Positions 15,447-24,866 of a DNA stretch of 64,000 nucleotides are shown in pieces; within the stretch, counting starts at the first letter, position 1; each line of letters opens with the position of its first letter. Below the pieces are notes generated by a model. The model was not told the DNA's origin, ran no database searches, and saw only the letters and a program-made list of their open reading frames with translations. The stretch comes from Gemmatimonadota bacterium (GTDB lineage Bacteria; Gemmatimonadota; Gemmatimonadetes; Longimicrobiales; Gaopeijiaceae), in the NCBI GenBank assembly GCA_041390105.1, contig JAWKQO010000002.1, positions 744,001 through 808,000 of the forward strand, given 5' to 3'. The position numbers were made by a program, and so were the translations under genes.

Positions 15447-17573
15447 ATGCCCCCACAGCGTTTCAAGCTCTCCGGCGGGGGACGAGTGCGCCCGGCGACT
15501 GTCGCGGGAGTGATCCTCGTCCTCTGGCTCGTGGTCGCCTACGCCCTCGTCCCCTGGCTGATCTCCGAGGCCTATGCGGGCCGCGGGCTCACGGCGGTTC
15601 AGCGGCTGATGGCCGGGCGCAAAGGGGTGGCGCTGGAGCGCTACCAGGGCGCTTGGGCCGGGCTGGCCCATCGGGTCAGCCTGCTGCTGGTCCTGGCGAC
15701 CGCCGCGCTGGCCACCGCACGTCACTGGCGAGCACGCTTGGCTCGGCTGACAGAGCGGGTGGCGGGGTCGCCCCCTCACGCCGGGGTCGGCATGGGGTTG
15801 GCCAGCGCCGTGGTGCTGGGACTGACAGCGGGCGTGCTGGAGGCCGGGTCGGTGCTTTCGCATCGAGCGCTGAACGGCGTCTTCGCGAACCCCCCGAATC
15901 CGGACTACCTGTGGATGGCGCCTGCCGGGCTGGCGCTTCTCTTTGTCGTTCTCGCGATACTGCTCGCGATCGCGGTGCGCGCGGCCGGGTCAGAGGGGCT
16001 TTCCCGCTCGGCCTTGCTGGGTGTCCTGGTGACCCTGGGCCTGTGGACGGTCCTGCGTTCGTGGGAGTCCGGCATCCATCCCTGGGCGCTGTTCGTTCTG
16101 GCCGCGGGCGTGGCTTCACGGGTGGCACCCTGGGTGGCTCGTGACAGCGCCCGCTTGCGTCGCACGCTGATTGCCCTCGGCCTTCCCATGATTCTGGTGG
16201 CCGTAGTCGCGTTCCTGTGGCAACACCCTATCCGCGCCGTGCGCGAAGCGCGGGCGCGTGAGCGGGTGGAACCGGCACCGGCGGGGGCGCCCAACGTGCT
16301 GCTGCTGGTCCTGGACACCACGCGGCGCCACAGCCTCAGCCTGTATGGATACCCGCGTACCACAACGCCCGAGCTGGAGCGACTGGCGTCACGGGGGACC
16401 GTGTTCGATCTGGCCGTGGCGCCCGCGCCTTGGACGCTGCCCTCGCATGCTTCCTTGCTGACCGGCCGGGCGACGCACGAGCTGTCTGCCGATTGGGACA
16501 TGCCCTTGGACGGGGCCTTCCCGACGTTGGCCGACGCCCTGGGCACGCGCGGGTGGACCACGGGCGGGTTCGTGGCGAACTACGGATACACGGCGCGGGG
16601 GAGCGGGCTGGAGCGCGGCTTCTCCACCTATCGTGACTTCAAGATCTCCGTGCCCGAGGTCATGGGCTCGTCCCGCCTCCTGCGCGTGGTCAACCGGCAG
16701 GCGCGGCGCTGGCCAGGTGGGATGGCGTTCGACCGCCGCAAGATCGCCCAGGACGTCAACGCCGAGTTGCTGAGTTGGTTGGACGACATCGGCACGCGCC
16801 CGTTCTTCGCGTTCCTCAACTACATCGATGCGCACGGTCCCTACGAGCGCTTCGATCCCTACTATCTACGCTTCCGGGCACAGTCCCTCTCCGATGTGGA
16901 CATCGGACCGTCGGGGAGTGAGGCGGGGGAGGCGGCGCGCAGGGATCGGATCGACCGGTACGACAGCGCCATCGCCAACATCGACAGCGCCATCGGTGCA
17001 CTGCTGGATTCACTCGCTGCCCGCGGAGTTCTCGATCGAACGCTGGTCATCGTCACGGCCGATCACGGCGAACACATCGGGGATCACGGACTCGAAGGCC
17101 ACGAGGGAAGTCTCTACTGTCCCCTCGTGTGTGTTCCCCTCGTGGTGGCGTTCCCTGGAACGGTACCCGCGGGACGGCATGTCCAGGGCGCTGTCTCTCT
17201 CCAGCAGATCCCTGCCACCATCGCGGATCTGCTCGACCTGAACGACGCGCCCTTTCCTGGACCGTCCCTGCGGCAGGCCTGGTCCGGGAAGGAGTGGCGG
17301 CCACAGCGGGCGTGGGTCGCGTGGTCCCAGCTCAATCCCTCCCCATATCGAGACCGCGAGGGCCCGGTAGAGAAGGGGCCACTCCAGTCGGTCGCGCAGG
17401 ATCGGTGGCACTACATCCGCAACGGCGACGATTCGGAAGAGCTCTACGATCTGGTTGCGGATCCCTGGGAGGCCTCCCCGTTGCCGCGGACCCACGAGGT
17501 CCCCGACGCCCTCAGGAAGGAGTGGGAGCGCATCTGGAAAGGCGCGGCGCCCGATCCGTCTCCCGGCGGCTGA
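15447..17573 (+). CDS. Membrane-anchored sulfatase/phosphotransferase (alkaline phosphatase superfamily)
   Basis: A 708-residue protein. About seven hydrophobic segments fill residues 17-260. A periplasmic catalytic domain of the sulfatase fold then begins with NVLLLVLDTTRRHSLSLYGY (metal Asp290). The nucleophile region is PAPWTLPSHASLLTG. Formylglycine sulfatases have C/S-x-P-x-R here, whereas this protein has T330-L-P-S-H, so it cannot carry formylglycine and should use Thr directly, as in LtaS or phosphoethanolamine transferases. A later metal motif, TADHGEHIGDHG, is intact. A plausible job is transfer or hydrolysis of a phospho- or sulfo-group on an envelope glycan or lipid. It is divergent from the DsbD-like gene, with 129 bases between them. 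Confidence 0.88.
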   Translation: MPPQRFKLSGGGRVRPATVAGVILVLWLVVAYALVPWLISEAYAGRGLTAVQRLMAGRKGVALERYQGAWAGLAHRVSLLLVLATAALATARHWRARLARLTERVAGSPPHAGVGMGLASAVVLGLTAGVLEAGSVLSHRALNGVFANPPNPDYLWMAPAGLALLFVVLAILLAIAVRAAGSEGLSRSALLGVLVTLGLWTVLRSWESGIHPWALFVLAAGVASRVAPWVARDSARLRRTLIALGLPMILVAVVAFLWQHPIRAVREARARERVEPAPAGAPNVLLLVLDTTRRHSLSLYGYPRTTTPELERLASRGTVFDLAVAPAPWTLPSHASLLTGRATHELSADWDMPLDGAFPTLADALGTRGWTTGGFVANYGYTARGSGLERGFSTYRDFKISVPEVMGSSRLLRVVNRQARRWPGGMAFDRRKIAQDVNAELLSWLDDIGTRPFFAFLNYIDAHGPYERFDPYYLRFRAQSLSDVDIGPSGSEAGEAARRDRIDRYDSAIANIDSAIGALLDSLAARGVLDRTLVIVTADHGEHIGDHGLEGHEGSLYCPLVCVPLVVAFPGTVPAGRHVQGAVSLQQIPATIADLLDLNDAPFPGPSLRQAWSGKEWRPQRAWVAWSQLNPSPYRDREGPVEKGPLQSVAQDRWHYIRNGDDSEELYDLVADPWEASPLPRTHEVPDALRKEWERIWKGAAPDPSPGG

Positions 17574-17624
17574 GCCGACGAGCGTCCCTGGGCTCGGACG
17601 GGTCCTTCAGCTCCGACGGGGCGA

Positions 17625-20600
17625 CTACTCCACCCCCACCATGACCATCTCTTCCTCTGGTGACGGCTCGCTGACGGGCTCCGGGTCCGGCTTCTCGTTT
17701 CTCCGGAGCCAGGCCGGAGCACTGCGCGCGATCCAGCGCTCGAGCCAGAAGTACACCGTGGGCAGCACGAACAGAGTGAGGAGGGTGGCCGTGATGAGGC
17801 CACCGATGACCACCGATGCGAGCGGGCGCTGCAACTCGGCACCCGGGGACGTGGATAGCGCCATGGGAACGAAGCCCAGGCTGGCCGCCAGGGCTGTCAT
17901 GAGTACCGGTCGGAGTCGTGTGGCCGCGCCGTCGAGCACTGCGTCCAGAAGTGATGCCCCGCGCTCGCGGAGCTGGTTCATGTAGCTCACCATCACCACG
18001 CCGTTGAGCACTGCGATCCCGAACACGGCAATGAAGCCGATCAACGCGGAGGTGCTCAGGTTGAGCCGCGCCAGCCACAGCGCGGCGATGCCGCCCACGA
18101 TGGCGAACGGCACGTTCAACATGATGAGTAGTGCCTGGTGAATGCTGCCGAACGTCGAAAACAGCAGCAGATAGATGGCGAGGATGCTCACCGGAACCAG
18201 GAGCGCCAGCCGGCGCATGGCCGTACGTTGGTGTTGGTACTGACCGCCCCACTCGTAGCGATAGCCGGACGGAAGCGGAACCCGCTCCGCCAGACGCGCC
18301 GCGGCCTCCTCGACGAAGCTACCCACGTCCCGGCCCCGGATGTTGGCTCCGACCACCACCATGCGCTGTCCGCCTTCGTGCGCGAACGCTTCGGGGCTCT
18401 CCTGGACACCCAGATCGGCGACCGAACCCAGTGTGACCAGGCCGCTGGGACCGTTGGCGACCGGGAGTTGGGCCATCAGCACCGGGTCGATGGCGTTGCC
18501 ACCCGGAATGCGGACCACCACGCCGATGCGCCGCGGCCCGTCCACGACATGGGTGGCGACCGAGGACCCCAGGGCCATCTCTACCTGGTGACCGATGTCG
18601 GAGGTGCTGAGTCCGTACCGTGACAGCGCGGTACGATCCACGTCGAGCCGCAGCTCCTTGACCCGTGAGGCCGCGGTCACTTTGACGTCGGCGGCACCAT
18701 CGACGCGCGCGATCTCCCCTTCGACGCGGGCCGCCAGGTCGGCGAGAACGTCGGGGTCGTCGCCGAAGATCTTCACGCCCACGTCTGTGGTGATGCCTGT
18801 TTCCGCCTCGTCGAGACGCATCTGGATCGGTTGTGTGAATGCATATTCGAGGCCGGGAATGTCTTGCAGCGCGCTGTCCATGGCCGACAGCAGGGCGTCC
18901 TTGCCACCGCGCCGCCATTCACTGCGCTCCTTGAGCATCACGTACGTGTCCGACTCGTAGGTGCCCATCGCTTCGGTGGCCAGGTCGGGTCGGCCCAGCT
19001 TGGACACGGCGACCTCGACTTCCGGAAGGCCGGTCAGCGCGCGCTCGAGCGCTCCTGAAAAACGCGTGCCCTGCTCCAGCGCGGTCGACGGGAGGCGAAT
19101 GCCCTGGACCAGCACGCTGCCTTCGTCCAGACGGGGCATGAACTCCGTACCCAGACGCGTCGCGCTGAGCAGGGCCAACAAGAACAGCGCACCTGCGATC
19201 CCTGTGACCCGCCCCGGGTGGGGGACGGCACGGGCGAGCCCGCTCCGGTAGCGCGCGCGCAGTCGGTCGAAGCGGGGCGTGTGGACCTCCTTGGCCGTGG
19301 TGAGGAACCACCCGGCCGCCGCCGGCACGAAGGTCAAGGAGAGCAGCAGTGAGCCGAGGATCGCCGCGACGACGGTGAACGCCATGGGGCGAAACATCTT
19401 CCCCTCCGTGCCCTGGAGGGCCAGGATGGGGATGTAGACCGCGATGATGATGGCGATGCCGTACAAGACCGGGCGCGCGACCTCCAGGGCAGCGTGCCGA
19501 ATGCGTTCCAGCGCCGGTTCGCCGTCGTCCTCGGAGGCCTTCCGCATCACGTTCTCCACCACCACCACCGACGCATCCACGAGGAGGCCGAAGTCCAGAG
19601 CGCCCAAGCTCATCAGATTCGCCGAGAACCCGAACAGACGCATCGCCACGAAAGCCCAGAGCATCGAGAGCGGGATGACCAGCGCGACCAGCACCGACGC
19701 TGCGATGTTGCGCAGGAAGCCCCAGAGCAGGATCACCACCAGGGTGCCGCCCAGCAGCAGGTTCTTCTCGATGGTGTGGGTGGTCTGCTCGACGAGCCGG
19801 CCCTGGTTGTAGAACGGTACGAGCCGCACGCCTTCGGGGAGTGTCGGTAGGATCTGATCGATCCGCTCCTGCACGCGCTCCAGGACGCGCAGCGCGTTGG
19901 CGCCCTTGCGCATGATGACCATGCCCGCCACGACCTCCCCTTCGCCGTCGATCGTCACGGCTCCCTGGCGGGGAAGCGCCCCTCGCGTAACGGTGGCGAT
20001 GTCATGGATGTGGATCGGGACGCCGTCCCGGGTGGCCACCGCCACATCGGCCAGATCGTCGACCCCGCCCAAGCGACCGATGCCCCGCACGATGAAACGC
20101 TCCCCACGCGTCTCGGTGTAGGTGCCCCCGAAGTTGCGGTTGTTCTCGGCCAAGGCCTGCTCCACGTCGGCGAGCGTGAGCCCGGCCTGGATGAGACGTC
20201 CGGGCTCGACGATGACGTGATACTGCTCGGTAAGACCTCCCCACGAATTCACTTCGGCGACGCCGTCGACCGTGCGCAGCTGAGGTGCGATCGAGTAGTC
20301 CTGGAGCGTCTTGAGGTCGGTGGCGGAGACCCGGGCATCCTCAGAGGCGAGCACGTACTGGTAGACCTCGCCCATGGCCGTGGCCACGGGCCCCATGCTC
20401 ACGCTGACGTTCTCGGGAAGGTCGCCGCTGAGATTGGCCAGCCGCTCGGCGACCAGCTGCCGTGCGAAGTAGGGATCGACTCCGTCCTCGAAGACCACCT
20501 GCGTCATCGCCAGACCGAACTTGGTGGTCGACCGCACCGACTCGGTGTTGGGGAGGCCCAGCAGTGACCGTTCGATGGGATAGGTGACGAGCTGCTCGAC

Positions 20601-20780
20601 GTCCTGCGGCGCCGTGCCCGGTGCGTCCGCGATGACGGAAACGGAGTTGGCGGTCAGATCCGGGAAGGCCTCGAAGGGAAGGGTGGCGAACGCATACAGC
20701 CCCACCGCCGCCAGCGTTGCCATGCCGCCGGCGATGTAGAAAGGTTGCCGCAGAGAGAACTCGATGAGCCTGCGGATCAT
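17625..20780 (-). CDS. Heavy-metal efflux RND pump, CzcA type (divalent cations)
   Basis: A 1051-residue inner-membrane proton antiporter, the pump of a second tripartite system. The fourth helix reads LDFGLLVDASVVVVEN, with D396, D402 and E409 spaced exactly as the essential D402, D408 and E415 of CzcA. This places it with exporters of divalent cations such as Zn, Co, Cd or Ni, unlike the CusA-type pump at 8793-11900. The usual DG after the second Asp is DA here. Its start overlaps the adaptor stop (ATGA). It is the last gene of the operon and converges on the sulfatase gene with 51 bases between stops. Confidence 0.94.
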   Translation of the reverse strand: MIRRLIEFSLRQPFYIAGGMATLAAVGLYAFATLPFEAFPDLTANSVSVIADAPGTAPQDVEQLVTYPIERSLLGLPNTESVRSTTKFGLAMTQVVFEDGVDPYFARQLVAERLANLSGDLPENVSVSMGPVATAMGEVYQYVLASEDARVSATDLKTLQDYSIAPQLRTVDGVAEVNSWGGLTEQYHVIVEPGRLIQAGLTLADVEQALAENNRNFGGTYTETRGERFIVRGIGRLGGVDDLADVAVATRDGVPIHIHDIATVTRGALPRQGAVTIDGEGEVVAGMVIMRKGANALRVLERVQERIDQILPTLPEGVRLVPFYNQGRLVEQTTHTIEKNLLLGGTLVVILLWGFLRNIAASVLVALVIPLSMLWAFVAMRLFGFSANLMSLGALDFGLLVDASVVVVENVMRKASEDDGEPALERIRHAALEVARPVLYGIAIIIAVYIPILALQGTEGKMFRPMAFTVVAAILGSLLLSLTFVPAAAGWFLTTAKEVHTPRFDRLRARYRSGLARAVPHPGRVTGIAGALFLLALLSATRLGTEFMPRLDEGSVLVQGIRLPSTALEQGTRFSGALERALTGLPEVEVAVSKLGRPDLATEAMGTYESDTYVMLKERSEWRRGGKDALLSAMDSALQDIPGLEYAFTQPIQMRLDEAETGITTDVGVKIFGDDPDVLADLAARVEGEIARVDGAADVKVTAASRVKELRLDVDRTALSRYGLSTSDIGHQVEMALGSSVATHVVDGPRRIGVVVRIPGGNAIDPVLMAQLPVANGPSGLVTLGSVADLGVQESPEAFAHEGGQRMVVVGANIRGRDVGSFVEEAAARLAERVPLPSGYRYEWGGQYQHQRTAMRRLALLVPVSILAIYLLLFSTFGSIHQALLIMLNVPFAIVGGIAALWLARLNLSTSALIGFIAVFGIAVLNGVVMVSYMNQLRERGASLLDAVLDGAATRLRPVLMTALAASLGFVPMALSTSPGAELQRPLASVVIGGLITATLLTLFVLPTVYFWLERWIARSAPAWLRRNEKPDPEPVSEPSPEEEMVMVGVE

Positions 20781-21910
20781 GCGCCGTCTCCGGTCTCAGC
20801 TCCGGCGGAGACTTCGAGTGCTGCCTTCAGGAAGTACGCGCCCTGGGTGACGATCTCCGCGTCGGCGGGTAGCCCGCGCACGGCGACGTGACCGTCCCGG
20901 ACGGGAACGGCGACCACGTTGACGGCCCGGAATACGCCGGGGGACTCCACAACGAAGACCACGTCTTCCTCGCCCATCCGCACCGCGGCGTCCTCACTGA
21001 GCTCCACGCCCTGGAACGCCTCGCTGGTGGTCACGTCCACGATCGCGAAGCTTCCTGGACGCACCCCTTCCGGGATGCTGTTCAGCGCGAAGCGCATCTC
21101 CACCGAACGATTCGTAGGATCGACGAAGTCGCTGGCCCGGATGAGACGCGCGCTCACGGCGAGTCCCGGAACGGAGCGGAAGCGCACGGTCACCTCGTCT
21201 CCAACCGCGAGCGCGCTGGACGTGTTTTCCGGCACGAAGGCGGTCACCCAGAGCGCGTCGGTCGAGCCCATCTCCAGCAGCGGCGTGCCCGGCAGGACGG
21301 CTTCACCCGGCTTGGCGTGCACCATGAATACCGTCCCGCTGCGCGGCGCCACCGCCGTCACGTTCCCCCTCGACGAGGGGTTCAGGTGCTCGACCATCTC
21401 GGTGGCGCGCACGAGTTCGGCGTCCGCGGCCTGGAAGTCCGCTCGCCGGCGCTCGACCTCCTCGAGCGAAACGGCTCCTGCTTGGAAGAGCTTCTCGGAG
21501 CGCTCCAGCGCGTTGCTACGGAAGGTGCGCTCGGCTTCGGCGGCCGAGAGGTCCCGCTCGGCGGAGGCGAGCTCGTGGGAGTGGATCTCGACCAGGGGCT
21601 GCCCCTTCCGCACTGCGTCTCCCGGAAGCACGTGCACCGTGACCACGCGGCCTTCCACCACCGATCCGATGGCCACCTGCGCCGTATCCGGACTCTGCAC
21701 CGAGCCCGGCACCCGCACCGGTTGGCGGATCGTGGTGGACTCCATGCGTGCGCTTGCGATGCCGGCCGCCCGCATCTGGGCATCGCTCAGACGGATGGTG
21801 CCCGAGGGCAGCGCCTCGGGAGCCTCGGGCGCCGGCTCAGCGCCGCCACACGCAGCCAACAGGGTGGCGACCAGCAGCGCGCCGCGGCGCAACGTCGGGG
21901 ACGTCATCAT
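20777..21910 (-). CDS. RND efflux periplasmic adaptor lipoprotein (CzcB-like)
   Basis: A membrane-fusion protein of 377 residues with a lipoprotein signal ending at C21 (LLVATLLAACGG). The barrel-sandwich halves are visible in VVEGRVVTVHVLPGDAV and APRSGTVFMVHAKPGEAV. A helical hairpin lies between them (ELASAERDLSAAEAERTF to ATEMVEHLN). It lacks the Met/His-rich tails of the CusB-like adaptor at 7586-8800, in line with a different metal. I chose the ATG at 21910 because GGGAG lies upstream and it overlaps the TolC-like stop (ATGA). The longer frame to 22138 runs inside the neighbouring gene. Confidence 0.92.
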   Translation of the reverse strand: MMTSPTLRRGALLVATLLAACGGAEPAPEAPEALPSGTIRLSDAQMRAAGIASARMESTTIRQPVRVPGSVQSPDTAQVAIGSVVEGRVVTVHVLPGDAVRKGQPLVEIHSHELASAERDLSAAEAERTFRSNALERSEKLFQAGAVSLEEVERRRADFQAADAELVRATEMVEHLNPSSRGNVTAVAPRSGTVFMVHAKPGEAVLPGTPLLEMGSTDALWVTAFVPENTSSALAVGDEVTVRFRSVPGLAVSARLIRASDFVDPTNRSVEMRFALNSIPEGVRPGSFAIVDVTTSEAFQGVELSEDAAVRMGEEDVVFVVESPGVFRAVNVVAVPVRDGHVAVRGLPADAEIVTQGAYFLKAALEVSAGAETGDGA

Positions 21911-23160
21911 GGGATCTCCCGGAGGGGGTCGGTGCAGAGCAAGGACGCGTCCAGCGGTCGTCCTTCCAGGCGCGCCAGGTCGGTGCGGGCACCCCACCAT
22001 TCCGCCAGCCAGGCGTGGTAGTCGTCGAGTGCCTGCAAGCGCGCACGGCGGCTGTCGAGCAGTTCGACCAGGGTGCCCTCTCCGAGCTCGTAGCGGGCTT
22101 CGGCGGCGGTGACGGTCTGCTCGAGATCCAGACGCCATTGCTGCCCGAAGCTCTCGCCCGCCGCTTGGAGCACAGCCAGGGTGTTCAGGGCGGCCGCGTG
22201 TCCCGCCACCCAGCGCGACGCCTGCTCTTCCTGGTCGGCCAGGGCGGCCTGCTCCTGGGCCCGAGCCGCCGAGAGGCGCCTCGCTCCCAGATCGAACAGG
22301 GGCAACTGCGTGGAGAGCCCCAGATAGAACCCGGTCTGCCCCCCTGTGCGGCGCAGGCCGAGCTGCGGCTCCAGGTCGGGGAGGGCAAGGCCGCGCGCCG
22401 TCACGACGTAGCCGCGGGCGGCGTCGACCCGCGCTTCGGCGATGCGGAGCTCGGGCGCCTCCACGCCGGGCATACCGGTGGGCGGCGCGGTGGACCGATC
22501 GCAGGGCTCCGTCTCGATGCGGAGCGGCGTATCGGGAGACAACCCGAGCTGCCGTGCCAACTCCGCCGAGTTGCGCGCCAACTCGGCCTCCCGGCGAGCC
22601 AGACCCGTGACGGCCATCACACGGGCCAACTGCGCTCGGGCGGCGTCCCCGGTGGGCGCTCGGCCGGCGCTCGCCTGGAGCGACAAGGCCTCGGCGATGC
22701 GGGTGAGCGTTCCCAGCTCCTCGCGGGCCGTCTGGACCAGGGCCTGTTGGCGGAGAAAGGCGCCCAGTTGGGCGATGAGCGCGGCCCGGACCTGCAACTC
22801 GGCCACCTCACCTCCCGCCTGCGCGATGCGGTCCTCGGCGCGGGCCACGCGGATGCTGCCGGAACGCTCCCACCCCAAGGGCAGGGGCGCGGTAAGCACC
22901 GCCTGCCCCTCCAGGCCGTCCCAGCCGGTCAGCCCGGTGAACGCGGACTGCTGCCCCACGTTCTCGGCGGCCAGCCCCAGGTGGGGGTTGGGCCAGGCCC
23001 TGGCCTGCGCGGCCAGCTCCGCGACCGCGTCCGCCCGGTGAAGGGCCGCGGCCAGAATCGGCGAGGCATCCAGCCCTCGCCCGAGCGCGCTCTGCACATC
23101 CAGCACCACGGTATCCGGGGGCGACAGGGCCAGCCCCGACACGAGCAGCAGTGCCAGCAT
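21907..23160 (-). CDS. TolC-family outer membrane efflux protein (CzcC-like)
   Basis: The predicted outer-membrane channel of the CzcCBA-type operon, 417 residues, with a short signal (MLALLLVSGLAL). Features of the family are WPNPHLGLAAENVG near residue 56, long amphipathic helices rich in Ala, Arg and Glu, and LPDLEPQLGLRRTGGQTGFYLGL split over two strands near residue 260. The end, YELGEGTLVELLDSRRARL, is a typical second OEP repeat. GGAGG lies about 10 bases before the ATG. It is the first gene of a three-gene operon in which every junction is an ATGA overlap. Confidence 0.9.
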   Translation of the reverse strand: MLALLLVSGLALSPPDTVVLDVQSALGRGLDASPILAAALHRADAVAELAAQARAWPNPHLGLAAENVGQQSAFTGLTGWDGLEGQAVLTAPLPLGWERSGSIRVARAEDRIAQAGGEVAELQVRAALIAQLGAFLRQQALVQTAREELGTLTRIAEALSLQASAGRAPTGDAARAQLARVMAVTGLARREAELARNSAELARQLGLSPDTPLRIETEPCDRSTAPPTGMPGVEAPELRIAEARVDAARGYVVTARGLALPDLEPQLGLRRTGGQTGFYLGLSTQLPLFDLGARRLSAARAQEQAALADQEEQASRWVAGHAAALNTLAVLQAAGESFGQQWRLDLEQTVTAAEARYELGEGTLVELLDSRRARLQALDDYHAWLAEWWGARTDLARLEGRPLDASLLCTDPLREIP

Positions 23161-23335
23161 CAGCGGTTCGCCTCCATGGATTGCCCCCGTCCGCTCAACT
23201 CACTTCGCGCCGTCCTGCGTGCCCAACGCTCTACAGAGCCACCACTTGGAGCCATCCGGCAGATGCCGGAGTCGGCGTGGAGGGGAGCCCCTGACACGCC
23301 GTCCGGCAAATGACGGAGGCCCCGGCCTTCTTGGC

Positions 23336-23839
23336 TCAGGAACAGGCCTGGAAGGCGGGCAGGTGCCGATCCAAGGAGGCGGCCCGGTTGTTGGTGAACA
23401 CGGTTCGGACGTCCGCCGGAAGGGTCTCCGCGAGGAAGTCGTCGTACATGGCGATGTTCTCCTGCTCGGCGATCACCCCGGCCGCGCAGGCCTCCGCCAC
23501 CGTGCCGAACGTGGGGACGTTCCCGAGATCCCAATCGCTGAGCGGGACGGCGAGCCCCCGGCTCACGAAGAGCCAACCCAGGGCCTGCGAATGCCGCTCC
23601 TCCGCATAGACGATGTTCCGGAACGGAATGACGTCGCCGTGATCGGCCAGCACCCGCAGATAGATGTTCTCCGCCCGATACTCGTCCTGGATCGCCTCTT
23701 CCAGGACCGCCATCACGTCGGCCGTGAGCGGCTCGGAACTGGACGTGGTCGGGTCGTCGTCACAGGCAGCGAGGACGCCCGAAGCCACCAAGACGCCCAC
23801 CAGCGGGAGCGTCAGCCGAAGTCTGCGACCGTACCTCAT
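23336..23839 (-). CDS. Ferritin-like lipoprotein (DUF2202-like)
   Basis: A 167-residue exported protein with a lipoprotein signal ending at C26 (GVLVASGVLAAC). The mature part is a four-helix ferritin-like fold. EEAIQDEYRAENIYLRV and YAEERHSQALGWLF carry the Glu and His residues expected of a di-metal site, and later helices contain AGVIAEQENIAMYDDFL. This matches the DUF2202 group, whose function is unproven. I chose the ATG at 23839 because GGAGGGG lies just upstream, while an ATG 15 bases earlier lacks one. It is divergent from an ECF sigma gene, and a second ferritin-like gene lies just beyond that. Confidence 0.85.
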   Translation of the reverse strand: MRYGRRLRLTLPLVGVLVASGVLAACDDDPTTSSSEPLTADVMAVLEEAIQDEYRAENIYLRVLADHGDVIPFRNIVYAEERHSQALGWLFVSRGLAVPLSDWDLGNVPTFGTVAEACAAGVIAEQENIAMYDDFLAETLPADVRTVFTNNRAASLDRHLPAFQACS

Positions 23840-23976
23840 GATTCCCCTCCTCATCCCGGTTCGACCACCGCCCTCTGGGTGGCTCCATCACGTAGGTGAC
23901 ATAGGCGGCTCCGGGGGTTCCCGGCCGTCGAGCCCGGCACCTTGAAGGGGTCGAACCGAGTCGGTAGGGTGGGGGG

Positions 23977-24831
23977 ATGAACGCTCCGCAGGACCGAGAA
24001 TCGGCTGAAGCAGCGGTCTCCAGGATGTTCGACGCGTACGCCCCCAGGATTCTCCGCCTGGGGCGTCACGTGTGCGACTCGCCGGACTCGGCCGAGGATC
24101 TGGTTCAGGAGACGTTCCTGCGGGCGCTTGCTGCCTGGGACGCCTTCGAAGGCAGGGCGGCGGAATCGACGTGGCTCTACACGATCGCGACGCGTGCCTG
24201 TCAGCGCCTGGAGCGGCGCCGGGCCGGAGAGCCCCGACGGTTCGTCGCCCTGATTCCCGATGAAGGCGCGCCGGTGAGGCAGCTCGTCAGCGAAGGCACC
24301 TCCGATCCGCTGGCGGAGTTGGAACGTTTGGATCGGGATGCTGCGCTGCGAGCGGCCGTGGCGTCGCTTCCCCCCGACTTCCGGCTCCCGTTGATGCTCA
24401 AAGACCTCGAGGGCCTGTCCCTCGCCGAGGTATCGGATGTGTTGGACGCCCCCGTGGCCACGGTGAAGACCCGTGTGCACCGGGCCCGCCTCAAGGTCGC
24501 TGCGGCGCTCGCGAGCCACACGGGGGCCTTGCACCGGGTTGGCGAGACCGCCGACCGCGAGTGCGCGGATCTGCTGAGCGTGCGACAGGGCGCCCTGGAC
24601 CGAGGGGCCCCTTTCCCGTTGCCCGACGCGGTGGTGTGCGACCGGTGCCGCGCCACCTTCGAAGCTTTGGATGGGGCGCGTACCGTCTGCGCGACGTTGG
24701 CATCCGAACCCGTCGACGCACGCATCCTGGAGCGCATTCGGGATCGATTGAAGATCGAACCAAGGACCCTACGGGAACCTCCGGGGTCCGCTTCTGCACT
24801 CAACCATCGAGACGAACCGCCGTTCGCGTGA
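23977..24831 (+). CDS. ECF sigma factor with C-terminal CxxC extension
   Basis: A 284-residue sigma-70 family protein. Region 2 (about 15-85) contains DSAEDLVQETFLRAL and STWLYTIATRACQRL. Region 4 (about 118-178) contains LPPDFRLPLMLKDLEGLSLA and an HTH ending ATVKTRVHRARL. About 100 further residues follow, starting RECADLLSVRQGALDRG and including VVCDRCRATF (C196, C221, C224). This resembles the zinc-binding segment of anti-sigma factors fused to the sigma factor itself and could sense metal or redox state. GGTGGGGGG precedes the ATG. It is divergent from the ferritin-like lipoprotein and is followed after 35 bases by a bacterioferritin-like gene, so regulation of ferritin-like genes is a fair guess. 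Confidence 0.9.
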   Translation: MNAPQDRESAEAAVSRMFDAYAPRILRLGRHVCDSPDSAEDLVQETFLRALAAWDAFEGRAAESTWLYTIATRACQRLERRRAGEPRRFVALIPDEGAPVRQLVSEGTSDPLAELERLDRDAALRAAVASLPPDFRLPLMLKDLEGLSLAEVSDVLDAPVATVKTRVHRARLKVAAALASHTGALHRVGETADRECADLLSVRQGALDRGAPFPLPDAVVCDRCRATFEALDGARTVCATLASEPVDARILERIRDRLKIEPRTLREPPGSASALNHRDEPPFA

Positions 24832-24866
24832 CGCGAACGCGCACGAGACCATAGAGGACGGAGCGC

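Noticed and set aside
23255..23270. Inverted repeat TCCGGCA/TGCCGGA
   Set aside because: It has a two-base loop and no T-run. It lies after the ferritin-like lipoprotein stop and may be a weak terminator, but it is not supported enough to list.
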